Source: Phenylobacterium sp.
GTDB taxonomy: Bacteria; Pseudomonadota; Alphaproteobacteria; Caulobacterales; Caulobacteraceae
Direction: 5' to 3'
NCBI RefSeq assembly: GCF_025934275.1
Contig: NZ_JAICYI010000014.1
Location: 1 to 57,599, forward strand
DNA length: 57,599 nt
Made by a program: the position numbers and the translations under genes. The notes beneath the pieces are model-generated. The model did not search any database. It was not told where the DNA came from and saw only the letters and a program-made list of their open reading frames with translations. This document shows, one piece after another, positions 1 through 8,114 of the stretch. Position 1 is the stretch's first letter; each line of letters opens with the position of its first letter.

Positions 1-333
1 AGCACGTCCGAGATAGAAGCCGCGCATGTCGCGCAGCTGCCCGTCGAACGGCCAGAGGTCGATCCGGCCGATCGCCTCATCATCGCCGTCCTTCAGGGTG
101 ATCACCCAATAGAAGCGCTCACCACGGGCGCGCTTCTCCAGCGACTCGCGGGAGTTCGTCTCGGCTCCGTCAGGCGGATAGGGCCACGGGATGCCTGCGT
201 GCAGGTACTTGAGCAGCTCCCAATCGGGAAAGCAGCGCTGAATGGCCGGTGCGTCGCGAAGTTCGAGCGGCCGCAGGATCAGCCGCTCGGTTTCGAGCAC
301 GGGAGTGGGCGGCAGAGGAAGTTCGAACGCCAT
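1..333 (-). CDS. GNAT family N-acetyltransferase (RimJ/RimL type), 3' end cut by window edge
   Basis: The visible 111 residues are the N-terminal part of a GNAT acetyltransferase, which would move an acetyl group from acetyl-CoA to an amine on a protein or small molecule. The opening PVLETERLILRPLELRDAPA is typical of the RimJ/RimL branch, and a beta-strand segment reading RFYWVITLKDGDDEAIGRIDL follows. The gene starts at the ATG whose complement lies at 331-333 and is still open at base 1, so the acetyl-CoA loop is outside the window. The substrate cannot be told. The family call is firm; the specific role is unknown. Confidence 0.85.
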   Translation of the reverse strand, partial: MAFELPLPPTPVLETERLILRPLELRDAPAIQRCFPDWELLKYLHAGIPWPYPPDGAETNSRESLEKRARGERFYWVITLKDGDDEAIGRIDLWPFDGQLRDMRGFYLGRA

Positions 334-393
334 GACAGGGTCTCCGAGAGGGGCCGGAGGCCAGGCGCTTCGTGTCGCTTCAGGTGAAGGATG

Positions 394-417
394 AGCCCCG
401 GCCGGACCGGCGGGGCT
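394..417 (-). terminator. Hairpin between the MFS gene and the acetyltransferase gene
   Basis: AGCCCCG and CGGGGCT flank an inner CCGG-A-CCGG, giving a strong stem of about 11 pairs with one bulged G. It lies downstream of the leftward MFS gene and before the next leftward gene. No clear T-run follows on the minus strand, so it is a candidate terminator or attenuating hairpin only. Confidence 0.35.
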
Positions 418-548
418 GGTGAGAGATGGCTAGACGCTACGCGCGCAGCCGGCCTCACGCCCCGCAGGGGTGGCGTTGGGGCCGCACGGCTGATTCGCGA
501 AACGGGCCATGGCGCGCCTCTACCATAGGGCATCGCCGCTGGCGAGCT

Positions 549-1883
549 TCAGACGGCGGCGAGGCGGGCCGTGCGCGGCTCCTTGACGATGGCGATCAGG
601 ATCATCAGGGCGACCGCGAGGAAGCCGAGCGAGATGCCGAAAACCACGTCGTAGCCCAGGAGGTCGGCCAGCGCGCCGCCGACCAGCGGCCCGATCGTGG
701 CGGTGATGCTCTCGGCCGTGGCGGAGACCGCGATACGCATGGGCAGGTCGTCGCGCGAGCCGAACTCGAGGATCATGGTCTGGGCCGCCATGTTGTAACC
801 GGCCTGGGCCCCGCCGAGGCCGAAGAAGGCCGCCGCGATCAGCCAGCTTCCCGAGACGTTCATCAGCAGCACCGTGGCGGCGACCCAGGCGACCAGGGCG
901 AGCAGAAGCACGAAGCGGAAGCCCGTCCGGTCGCCTATGTGGCCCCAGATCAGGTTGGAGAGCATGTCGCCCATCATGAAGGCCGTCGACAGCAGGCCGA
1001 GCGTCGCCCCCATCTGAACTGCGCCGTGCAGATGCAGCTTCTGAGCGACGTAGAGGATGTAGAACGGCGTCGCGATGCGCGCGGAGACCGCCGTCATCTG
1101 CACCAGCAGGAAGAAGGCGTAGGAGCGGTCCTGGCCGATCAGCCTGGGCAGGTCGCGGAAGCGCTCGCGGAAGCCGCCGCGGGCCCGGGTGGTGGGCGGT
1201 TCGGGCTCCTTGACGAGGAACTGGATGCACCACAGCCCCATGCTGGTCAGCACGAAGGCGACGGTGAAGCTGGTGGAGTAGCCGTTGCCGAACAGGTTGT
1301 GGCCGATGAAGTACTTGCCGGCGAAGTAGGCGAGCACGGCGGCGATGGCGCTGCCGGTGGTGTTGCGCCAGGCCTGCAGCCGCCCGCGTCGGCTGATTGG
1401 GATCACCTTGGCGATCAAGAGGGAGAAGACCACCCGCTGCGCGCCCATGAAGATCCCGAACAACGCCATCATGACGAGCAGGGCGACGACCAGCGCCGAG
1501 CCCTTGAGCAGCCAGCCCGCGATCGCCATGCCGAGGACCGCAAGGCGCGCCAGCGACCCCATCCAGACCGCCGCCGGCATCACCCGCGTCCGGTGCTCGA
1601 CCTTGGTGGCCCCGAAGATCGGCGAGATCACCCCGCCCACCTGCTGCAGGGCGAGGCCCAGGCCCACGATGGCGTTGGAGCCGGAGACCTGGTGCAGATA
1701 GGCCGGCAGGAAGGTCGGGGTGTTGACCAGGCGGAAGCCCGTCATCCCAAGCATGCCGTGCAGGTAGTTTCCGAGATAATTCCGCTTCAGGTTGTCCCAG
1801 ACGAACTTCTCATAGGCCGCTTCGCGTTCGGCGAGGTCGTCGCCGGCCCCGGCTAGGTCAGGCGTGTCGAGCTTAGCGTCCAA
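549..1883 (-). CDS. MFS transporter
   Basis: Inner-membrane permease of the major facilitator superfamily, about 444 residues from the start chosen here, with roughly 12 hydrophobic segments split by a charged central loop (around the residues LVKEPEPPTTRARGGFRERF). A short cytoplasmic, charged N-terminus precedes the first helix. The start is uncertain because no ATG lies near the N-terminus. A TTG at 1883 begins the protein-like part (LDAKLDTPDLAG); another TTG at 1994 would add 37 Arg/Pro/His-rich residues that look non-coding. The substrate cannot be told from sequence. It follows the methyltransferase gene on the same strand and could be co-transcribed with it. Confidence 0.8.
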   Translation of the reverse strand: MDAKLDTPDLAGAGDDLAEREAAYEKFVWDNLKRNYLGNYLHGMLGMTGFRLVNTPTFLPAYLHQVSGSNAIVGLGLALQQVGGVISPIFGATKVEHRTRVMPAAVWMGSLARLAVLGMAIAGWLLKGSALVVALLVMMALFGIFMGAQRVVFSLLIAKVIPISRRGRLQAWRNTTGSAIAAVLAYFAGKYFIGHNLFGNGYSTSFTVAFVLTSMGLWCIQFLVKEPEPPTTRARGGFRERFRDLPRLIGQDRSYAFFLLVQMTAVSARIATPFYILYVAQKLHLHGAVQMGATLGLLSTAFMMGDMLSNLIWGHIGDRTGFRFVLLLALVAWVAATVLLMNVSGSWLIAAAFFGLGGAQAGYNMAAQTMILEFGSRDDLPMRIAVSATAESITATIGPLVGGALADLLGYDVVFGISLGFLAVALMILIAIVKEPRTARLAAV

Positions 1884-2027
1884 AATCTCTTCGCCGCGCG
1901 AGGCTGGGGGCAGCCGGGCGGGGCGCCCTGAACTGAAATGCGGATGATGGCGCCCTCGTAGCAGAGTCCGGACGGCCGAAGGAAGGCCGATCAAACACTT
2001 GTTTACCTGTCGACCCTCGCAGGCGGC

Positions 2028-2873
2028 TCAGGGCCGGCGCGCGGTGACGATCCAGATCGCGCCGGGCATCCAGACCCGACCGTCCTTGAGGTTCGCCGCG
2101 AGCACGTCGCGTACGCTGTCCCGCACACGCGGCGCGAGCTCGGGGTTCTCGCGCAGACGCGCGCCCAGCGGACCCACCCTGAGCGCGAGGGTGAGCGCGT
2201 CCTCCAGGGCCATGCCGCCGAGAGGGAGGTCCACCTTCTCGAAGGCGACGCCCTCGAAACCGGCGCTTTGCAGGATGCCCCGCACGCGCTCGGCGTCGGC
2301 GAATGCGAACGGGCCGGGCGCGGTCGGGTCGGGAGGCGGACCAGCCGGGGGCAGCAGCGCGCTGGCGGCCATGGCGGGCCCGGTCATGAACGGATTCTCC
2401 GCCGGCGTGCGCCAGCAGGCGAAGGCGAGTCGCCCGCCCACCCTCAAGGCGCGACGCAGGTTCGCGAACGCCGCCGTCGGATCGGCGAAGAACATCACCC
2501 CGAACCGCGAGAAGATCGCATCGAACACGCCCTCGCCGAAGTCGTGGACCTGGGCGTCGGCCTCGAGGAAGCGCACATTCGCCAGGCCCTCCGCGCGCCG
2601 GCGAGCAAGCTCCAGCATCGGCCGCGAGATATCGACGCCTGTGACGGCGCCCGCAGCGCCCACGCGGGCGGCGAGCGCCACCGTGGTCTGGCCTCCGCCG
2701 CAACCGATGTCGAGGAGCCGCTCGCCCGCGGTGGGAGCGAGGGTATCGATCGCGCGCACCCTCACCTCATGGATTTGGCGGTCGAGCAGGTCGTTCAGTT
2801 CCGCCCAGGTCCTCCCGCCCTGTTCGTTCCAGTAGGCGATCTGGCGGGCGTTGGGGTTCGTGGCCTCGCTCAT
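2028..2873 (-). CDS. Class I SAM-dependent methyltransferase
   Basis: Soluble 281-residue Rossmann-fold methyltransferase. The SAM-binding motif LLDIGCGGGQTT lies near residue 55, followed by the acidic loop GVDISRPML and the motif FDAIFSRFGVMFF, the usual motif order of UbiE/small-molecule methyltransferases. The start is the ATG at 2873 (MSEATNPNARQIAYWNEQGG); the W-N-x-x-x-G opening is common in this family. The same frame stays open upstream, but only as antisense to the UdgX gene, so a longer protein is not supported. The methyl acceptor is unknown. It is divergent from udgX, with about 65 bases between the starts. Confidence 0.88.
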   Translation of the reverse strand: MSEATNPNARQIAYWNEQGGRTWAELNDLLDRQIHEVRVRAIDTLAPTAGERLLDIGCGGGQTTVALAARVGAAGAVTGVDISRPMLELARRRAEGLANVRFLEADAQVHDFGEGVFDAIFSRFGVMFFADPTAAFANLRRALRVGGRLAFACWRTPAENPFMTGPAMAASALLPPAGPPPDPTAPGPFAFADAERVRGILQSAGFEGVAFEKVDLPLGGMALEDALTLALRVGPLGARLRENPELAPRVRDSVRDVLAANLKDGRVWMPGAIWIVTARRP

Positions 2874-2939
2874 GGTCAGGCTCCTGATCGGGCTGGGCGA
2901 GCGCCGGAACCGGGGCTCACAGGCTAAGGTTTGACCGCC

Positions 2940-3587
2940 ATGGTCCGACCGCAAGACCCAGGCCCCATGGAAGCGCCTGATGCTCGCCGCCAGGACGCGC
3001 GGCCGGGTTCGGTCGAGGCGGTGTGGGCGGGCATCGAGGTCTGCCGTCGCTGCGATCTCTGGCGGTGCGGAAATGGCGTCGCGGGCGAAGGGCCGGCGCA
3101 CGCCCGGCTCATGTTCGTTGGCGAGCAGCCGGGCGACCAGGAAGAACAGGCGAAGCGCCCTTTCATCGGCCCATCGGGCAAGATCCTCGACAAAGCCCTG
3201 CAGGAGGCGGGCGTCCCGCGCTCGGAAACCTTCGTCACCAACGCCGTGAAGCACTTCAAGCACCTGCCGCGCGGCAAGCGGCGGCTGCACAAGACGCCCG
3301 ACGCCGGCGAGGTGGTCGCCTGCCGCTGGTGGCTGGACGCCGAACGGCGGATCATCCGCCCGCGGGTGATCGTGGCGCTGGGCGCGACCGCGGCGCTGTC
3401 TGTGTTCGGCAAGGCCACCCCGATCGGCCGTTTCCGACAGCAGGCGCTTCAGTTGCCGGATCAAGCCCAGGGCGTGGTGACCTACCATCCTTCCTACCTG
3501 CTGCGCGTGCCCGACGCAGAGGCGAAGCGGAGGGCCTACGCGATGTTCGTGGACGACCTGAGGTTCGCCTGGAAGCTCGCCACGTGA
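2940..3587 (+). CDS. udgX: UdgX family uracil-DNA binding protein
   Basis: A 215-residue member of the family 4-like uracil-DNA glycosylases, of the UdgX type. The motif GEQPGDQE (residues 61-68) replaces the GEAPG of ordinary family 4 enzymes. The insertion with KRRLH at 113-117, set in NAVKHFKH...GKRRLHKTP, is the UdgX loop whose histidine (here H117) is known to form a covalent bond with the abasic site after uracil removal. HPSYLLR forms the C-terminal active-site loop. Cysteines C35, C38, C43 and C128 are available for an iron-sulfur cluster. The ATG at 2940 has AAGG about ten bases upstream; an in-frame TTG at 2931 is possible. The subfamily call is strong; activity here is untested. 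Confidence 0.92.
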   Translation: MVRPQDPGPMEAPDARRQDARPGSVEAVWAGIEVCRRCDLWRCGNGVAGEGPAHARLMFVGEQPGDQEEQAKRPFIGPSGKILDKALQEAGVPRSETFVTNAVKHFKHLPRGKRRLHKTPDAGEVVACRWWLDAERRIIRPRVIVALGATAALSVFGKATPIGRFRQQALQLPDQAQGVVTYHPSYLLRVPDAEAKRRAYAMFVDDLRFAWKLAT

Positions 3588-3639
3588 GCCGCTAGTGATC
3601 GCGCCTTCGGATCGAGCGCGCTGCGTCGGCGGAGTTGGG

Positions 3640-4440
3640 GTGGCCTCGAGAGTCGCGATCATCGGCAGTTGCGTGACGCGGGACGTCTGGAACCTCGCCG
3701 GGTTCGAGGACGACGCGCGCGCCGACCTGCTCTATGTCTCGCGAACCGGCATCGCGAGCCTGGTCGCCCAACCGGTGACGGGCCTTGACCTCCCGGAGGA
3801 GCCGCCCGGCGATCTCACGCGCTGGGAATATCGGATGGTCTGCGACGACCTCCTCAAGCGCGGCCTCGAAAACCTCGCCGACTATCAGCCGACCCACCTG
3901 ATCATCGACTTCATCGACGAGCGCTTCGACCTGCTGCGGCGCGGCAAGATCGTGGCCACGCTTTCCTGGGAATTGCACCGGGCAGGGCTGGACACCGCCT
4001 CGGCTCTGGCCCGGCTGAGCCCGCTGCGCCGAACCGACGACAGAGCGTTCGACCTCTGGCGGGCGGGCCTGGCGGACTTCGCTCGGTTCCTCGGCGCGCG
4101 ATTGCCGGAAACCAGGCTCATCTTCCACGACGCGCGCTGGGCGCTCGAACATCTCGACGAAGGCGGTGGGCGCGCGCCGTTCGACCCCGATCGAGTGCTG
4201 TGGCCGGGGCTCCCGGTGAATATCCATGACCAGAACCGGTTGCTCGCGATCTACGCCCAGGAAGTCCGGCGGGTGCTGCCCCAGGCGTTCCTGGTCCGCG
4301 CCCCAGCGGAGCTGGCGGTCGGCGACGTCGGCCATCGCTGGGGCCTGAGCCCCTTCCACTACGCCCAGCCGTACTATCGCTACGTCTGGGCCAGGTTCCA
4401 GGAGCTCGGTTGCGCCGCGCCCGGTCAGGATGGAGCCTAG
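3640..4440 (+). CDS. DUF6270 domain-containing protein (SGNH-like)
   Basis: A 266-residue soluble protein opening with VAIIGSCVTRDVWN. The G-S-C-V-T-R-D block is the mark of DUF6270 proteins, which resemble SGNH hydrolases and are often found near polysaccharide genes. A C-terminal block with HRWGLSPFHYAQPYYRYVW may carry the matching catalytic histidine. I chose the GTG at 3640 because GGAG sits five bases upstream; an earlier GTG at 3595 adds 15 low-quality residues. It starts about 50 bases after udgX on the same strand and overlaps the next small gene by 11 bases. The reaction is unknown. Confidence 0.75.
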   Translation: MASRVAIIGSCVTRDVWNLAGFEDDARADLLYVSRTGIASLVAQPVTGLDLPEEPPGDLTRWEYRMVCDDLLKRGLENLADYQPTHLIIDFIDERFDLLRRGKIVATLSWELHRAGLDTASALARLSPLRRTDDRAFDLWRAGLADFARFLGARLPETRLIFHDARWALEHLDEGGGRAPFDPDRVLWPGLPVNIHDQNRLLAIYAQEVRRVLPQAFLVRAPAELAVGDVGHRWGLSPFHYAQPYYRYVWARFQELGCAAPGQDGA

Positions 4441-4735
4441 CGGAACCGGCGCTGGCCTGACGGGTTCGGCTTGCATGCGGACGCCAGGGCCCAGCCACCT
4501 CGACCAGAGCGATCCCGCCAAGGCCGGCGTCCGGAACGTGCGCGAGGAGGTCGATCGCGAGATCGAAACCTACGGCCGCGACCTGCACGACCTTGTGCTG
4601 CTGGTCCCGGAGGACCGTTGGGCGGAGTTCATGCTGCTGACCGGCGGACCCGGCGACCGCGACGAGACGCAGTATCGCGGCGTGACGCTGCGCAGAGGCG
4701 CGGTGACCGCCGTCGTGGCGCAGGAAGGCTTCTAA
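4430..4735 (+). CDS. Small hypothetical protein
   Basis: A 101-residue protein I do not recognise. Its C-terminal two thirds (REEVDREIETYGRDLHDL, then PEDRWAEFMLLTGG) look like a compact soluble domain with normal amino-acid use; the first 30 residues are low-complexity, so the true start may be internal. The ATG overlaps the end of the DUF6270 gene by 11 bases, which suggests coupling. Its stop overlaps the stop of the convergent acetyltransferase gene by four bases (CTAA). Conservation in relatives would settle whether it is real. Confidence 0.5.
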   Translation: MEPSGTGAGLTGSACMRTPGPSHLDQSDPAKAGVRNVREEVDREIETYGRDLHDLVLLVPEDRWAEFMLLTGGPGDRDETQYRGVTLRRGAVTAVVAQEGF

Positions 4736-5505
4736 AGCTCGAACTGGACGAGCCGGTGCAGCGCGGCGAACCCGGCCCGCTCGAGCGAGCGCTGCGAGGC
4801 CACGTTGCTGACGTGATGACCGCAGATCGGGCGCACGCCCCGGTTCAGGCACAGGGTCTTCAGATGCGCGATGATGTAGGCGCCGAGCCGCTGGCCGCGA
4901 CGCTGCGGTGCGACGGCCATGCCGAGGTCGAAGTCGTCGCGGCCGTCCACCAGCCGCTTGAGCAGGCCGCAGCCAAGCAGGCCTTCGCCCTCCTGCTGGT
5001 AGAAGAACAGCCCGTTCTCGGCGATCAGGGCCGCGGTGACCTGGTCGTCGTCGAAGAAGCTGGGATCCACCGCCTTCGCGGCCGCCAGCTCGGCGGGACC
5101 GGCGAGCCGCACCGAGATCCCCGGCCGCTCGACGAAGCCCAGATCGACCACATCGCGATAGAGCAGGCCTAGCGTCTGCGGCGGGTTGCCGGACGCGAGC
5201 GCCACGAACATCAGCTGGGAATCGAAGCTCTTGCTGACGACGCGGCGTACCGCGGCCGTCTCGATCACGGCTTGCGAGATCTCGGCCAGCCGGCGGGCCG
5301 CGGGGGCAGGGCAGTGGATTTCGACCAGCACGGAGTCCGAGACCACCGCGTAGGCCACCCTTTCGCCGCCCTCCTCGACGAGCCAGCGCTGGCCGGGCTT
5401 GACCAGCAACTCCTCCACATAGAGTTCCTGCGGCTCCCGGAGCGCATCGAGGTAAGATCGCCGGAGATCGCCGGGAATCTCGCCGACCGGACGGACCGTG
5501 ATCAC
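4732..5505 (-). CDS. GNAT family N-acetyltransferase
   Basis: A 257-residue protein with a GNAT domain in its C-terminal half: the acetyl-CoA loop reads VAPQRRGQRLGAYIIAHL, followed by GVRPICGHHVSNVASQRSLERAGF, the usual final strand-helix pair. The N-terminal 110 residues form a separate region without a clear family. It starts at a GTG three bases after the TetR stop, with AGAAG against it, so translation is probably coupled to the regulator. This pairing suggests the regulator and enzyme respond to the same signal. The substrate is unknown. Confidence 0.8.
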   Translation of the reverse strand: MITVRPVGEIPGDLRRSYLDALREPQELYVEELLVKPGQRWLVEEGGERVAYAVVSDSVLVEIHCPAPAARRLAEISQAVIETAAVRRVVSKSFDSQLMFVALASGNPPQTLGLLYRDVVDLGFVERPGISVRLAGPAELAAAKAVDPSFFDDDQVTAALIAENGLFFYQQEGEGLLGCGLLKRLVDGRDDFDLGMAVAPQRRGQRLGAYIIAHLKTLCLNRGVRPICGHHVSNVASQRSLERAGFAALHRLVQFEL

Positions 5506-5508
5506 CTT

Positions 5509-6171
5509 CTAAGGCGCGTTGAAGCCGGCTTCGGCGAAGTCGAGCATCCGGCTGAGCAGCGCGTTGACGTCGCCCTCGCGGGTCAGTCCGCCCGAGAGGT
5601 GGTGCAGCCGGTCGAACTCCGCGAAGCGGTTGTTGTGGACCATCCCCAGGCAGAAGTGCAGCCGCCAGTAGACCGTCTCGCGCGGCAGGTCAGGGCGGGC
5701 GGCGATCAGCGCGTTGGCGAACCGTTCCAGATGGCTCACGTCGTTCTGGATGGCCTCGCGCATCTCGGCAGTGCCTTCCGATCGGGCGCGGATGATGAAC
5801 TGGATGGAGATCCGCCGCTCGTTGGCCGGATCGCTCCAGCGCAGGGGCGGGGCGAAATAGGCCCCGAGGATCTCGCGCACCGGCGGCTGGCCGTCGTGCC
5901 GCTCGTTGGCCTCGTGCAGCATCCGCGCCCGCTCGCGGTTCAACTCCGCGGTGCGCCGGCGGAAGATCGCGAACAGCAGGGCGTCCTTGGAGCCGAAGTG
6001 GTAGTTGACGCTCGCCAGGTTGACGCCCGCATCGGCGGTGATGTCGCGCACCGAGACGTTCTGGAAGCCGTTGAGCGCAAACAGCCGCTCGGCGGCCGCG
6101 AACACCGCGGCCTTGGTTGCGGCCTGCGCTTCTTCCGACTCGGCGGCCTCGTGCGTCAGGGGATCGTCCAT
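5509..6171 (-). CDS. TetR/AcrR family transcriptional regulator
   Basis: A 220-residue DNA-binding regulator. The N-terminal helix-turn-helix is clear: AAERLFALNGFQNVSVRDIT, then AGVNLASVNYHFGSKDALLF near residues 40-65. The rest is an alpha-helical ligand and dimer domain. I chose the ATG at 6171 because GAAGGGA lies five bases upstream; the ATG at 6201 is less well placed. It forms a tight pair with the downstream acetyltransferase, and the VWA gene ends 80 bases upstream on the same strand. The ligand is unknown. TetR proteins usually repress their own operon. Confidence 0.9.
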   Translation of the reverse strand: MDDPLTHEAAESEEAQAATKAAVFAAAERLFALNGFQNVSVRDITADAGVNLASVNYHFGSKDALLFAIFRRRTAELNRERARMLHEANERHDGQPPVREILGAYFAPPLRWSDPANERRISIQFIIRARSEGTAEMREAIQNDVSHLERFANALIAARPDLPRETVYWRLHFCLGMVHNNRFAEFDRLHHLSGGLTREGDVNALLSRMLDFAEAGFNAP

Positions 6172-6251
6172 GCGAGTCCCTTCGAGAACCCGGCCGAGCA
6201 TAGGCGGTTGAATTCTGCCCGCAATCGGCGCGTCCCCGCGAAAACCCCCCG

Positions 6252-7427
6252 CTAGCGGGAGAGTTCGCGCATGGCTTTGTCAAGGCCATCGAGGGTGAGC
6301 GGGAACATCCGGTCGCCGACCAACTGCTTGATCACGCCGATCGAGGGCGTGTAGTCCCAGTGTCGCTCCGCGGTGGGATTCAGCCACACCACGTGCTCGT
6401 AGATCTGGGCGACGCGATCCATCCAGATGGCGCCGGCCTCCTCGTTCCAGTGCTCCACCGAACCGCCCGGATAGGTGATCTCGTAGGGGCTCATGGTGGC
6501 GTCGCCGACGAAGATGATCTTGTAGTCGTGCGGGAACTTGTGGAGGACGTCCCAGGTCGGGATCTTCTCGGCGTGGCGACGCCGATTGTCCTTCCAGACC
6601 GCCTCGTAAAGGCAGTTATGGAAGTAGTAGAACTCCATGGTCTTGAACTCGGAGCGGGCGGCGGAGAACAGCTCCTCGCAGACCTTGATGTGGCTATCCA
6701 TCGAGCCGCCGATATCGAGGAACAGCAGGACGGAGATCTTGTTGCGCCGCTCGGGCCGCAGGTTGATGTCGAGATAGCCCTTCTCGGCCGTGCCCTTGAT
6801 CGTGGCCGGCATGTCGATCTCGTCGGGCGTGCCCTCGCGCACCCACTTGCGCAGGCGTCTGAGCGCGACCTTGATGTTGCGGGTGCCGAGCTCGACGTGG
6901 TCGTCGAGGTTCTTGAACTCGCGCTTGTCCCAGACCTTGATCGCCCGCCCGTGCCGGCCCTTGTCCTGGCCGATGCGGATGCCTTCGGGATGGTAGCCGT
7001 CGGCGCCGAACGGCGAGGTCCCGCCCTGGCCGATCGCCTTGTCGCCCTTTTCGTGACGCTCCTTTTGCTCGCGCATGCGCTCGGCGAGCGCCTCCATCAG
7101 CTTGTCGAAGCCGCCCATGGCCTCGATCTGCGCCTTCTCCTCGTCGGTGAGGAACTGGTCGGAGATCTTCTTCAGCCACTCCGAGGGAATGTCGGCCGTG
7201 ACGCCGTCATGCAGCTTCTCCATGCCCTTGAAGACATGGGCGAACACCTGGTCGAACCGGTCGAGGTTCTTCTCGTCCTTCACCAGCGCCGTGCGCGACA
7301 GGTAGTAGAAATCGTCCACCGAACGATCGATGACCTGCCTGTCGAGTCCCTCCATCAGCATGAGGTACTCTTTCAGCGTCACCGGCACCTTGGCTTCGCG
7401 AAGCTCCGTGAAGAAGCGCATGAACAT
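6252..7427 (-). CDS. VWA domain-containing protein, CoxE-like
   Basis: A 391-residue cytoplasmic protein of the CoxE/VWA type, the class that often works with a MoxR AAA+ ATPase to mature metal enzymes or complexes. The N-terminal half is helical and charged; the VWA fold begins around residue 230 with FLDIGGSMDS. The MIDAS motif is normally D-x-S-x-S, but here it is D238-I-G-G-S, so the first serine is replaced by glycine. No MoxR gene is adjacent in this window. The start is the ATG at 7427 (MFMRFFTELREA). It may head a VWA-TetR-acetyltransferase transcription unit. Confidence 0.88.
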   Translation of the reverse strand: MFMRFFTELREAKVPVTLKEYLMLMEGLDRQVIDRSVDDFYYLSRTALVKDEKNLDRFDQVFAHVFKGMEKLHDGVTADIPSEWLKKISDQFLTDEEKAQIEAMGGFDKLMEALAERMREQKERHEKGDKAIGQGGTSPFGADGYHPEGIRIGQDKGRHGRAIKVWDKREFKNLDDHVELGTRNIKVALRRLRKWVREGTPDEIDMPATIKGTAEKGYLDINLRPERRNKISVLLFLDIGGSMDSHIKVCEELFSAARSEFKTMEFYYFHNCLYEAVWKDNRRRHAEKIPTWDVLHKFPHDYKIIFVGDATMSPYEITYPGGSVEHWNEEAGAIWMDRVAQIYEHVVWLNPTAERHWDYTPSIGVIKQLVGDRMFPLTLDGLDKAMRELSR

Positions 7428-7511
7428 CTGTGATCACCCCTCCTGCGGGGCGGCGGCGAACGGTTGTTTGAATGAGGATGGGGCCGCGAGGTCCCATTGT
7501 CTAGTGGCCGG

Positions 7512-8081
7512 TCAGGCCCGCTGAACCTCGCTGCGCGCCGCTTGCGTCGCCTGCAAGAAGCTCTCGGCGCGCCGGCGCAGGATGAATTCATGGTCGACCG
7601 TGCGGCCCACGCGGAAGCCATATTCGCCGGCCTTCTCGAAGCCTTGCCGGCCGTAGAACCGCTGCGCCCCGAAGTTCTCGCTCCACACGCCGATCCAGAC
7701 GTCGCGGGGTCCCGCGCGCTGCAGCCAGGCCATGGCCTCTGCGAACAGCCTCTGGCCAAGTCCCCGGTTCTGCCAGGCCTTTCGAAAGTATAAGCGCTTC
7801 AACTCGCCGCAGAGCGCCGTGACTTCCGGATGCGGCAGGCCGCAGGGGCCGACCTGGGCGTAGCCGATCGTCTCGCCGTCGGCTTCGGCGAGCCAGACGG
7901 CCCCCGTGGGGTCGGCCAGCTCGGCGCGCAGGCGCTCGGCGTCGTAAGCGTCCGCGAGGAAGGCCCGCAGGTCCTGCGGCGGGTAAAGATGGCCGAATGT
8001 CTCCACGAACGTGTCGGCCGCGATGGTCGCCAAGGTCGGGGCGTCGCTTGGACTCGCGCGGCGGATGACGGGCTGGGACAT
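7512..8081 (-). CDS. GNAT family N-acetyltransferase
   Basis: A 189-residue single-domain GNAT enzyme. The N-terminal strand IRRASPSDAPTLATIA, the strand GAVWLAEADGETIGYAQVG, the acetyl-CoA loop AWQNRGLGQRLFAEAM and the segment NFGAQRFYGRQGFEKAGEY follow the classic order. The ATG at 8081 lies 33 bases from the divergent deacetylase start, so the two share one short promoter region. Pairing an acetyltransferase with a deacetylase-family enzyme is suggestive, but no common substrate can be shown. Confidence 0.87.
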   Translation of the reverse strand: MSQPVIRRASPSDAPTLATIAADTFVETFGHLYPPQDLRAFLADAYDAERLRAELADPTGAVWLAEADGETIGYAQVGPCGLPHPEVTALCGELKRLYFRKAWQNRGLGQRLFAEAMAWLQRAGPRDVWIGVWSENFGAQRFYGRQGFEKAGEYGFRVGRTVDHEFILRRRAESFLQATQAARSEVQRA

Positions 8082-8114
8082 CGGACGCAGGCGTTCTTGG
8101 GTTAGGATGATCAA

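Noticed and set aside
426..1856. A 476-codon open frame antisense to the MFS transporter
   Set aside because: Composition is Asp/Gly/His/Arg-rich without structure, while the opposite strand encodes a clear 12-helix permease.
1884..1994. Longer MFS transporter from the TTG at 1994
   Set aside because: The added residues are Arg/Pro/His-rich and unlike a permease N-terminus; the site cannot be excluded without homologues.
2874..3662. Apparent N-terminal extension of the methyltransferase to a 544-residue protein
   Set aside because: The extension is antisense to udgX and the start of the DUF6270 gene; the methyltransferase has a typical start at 2873.
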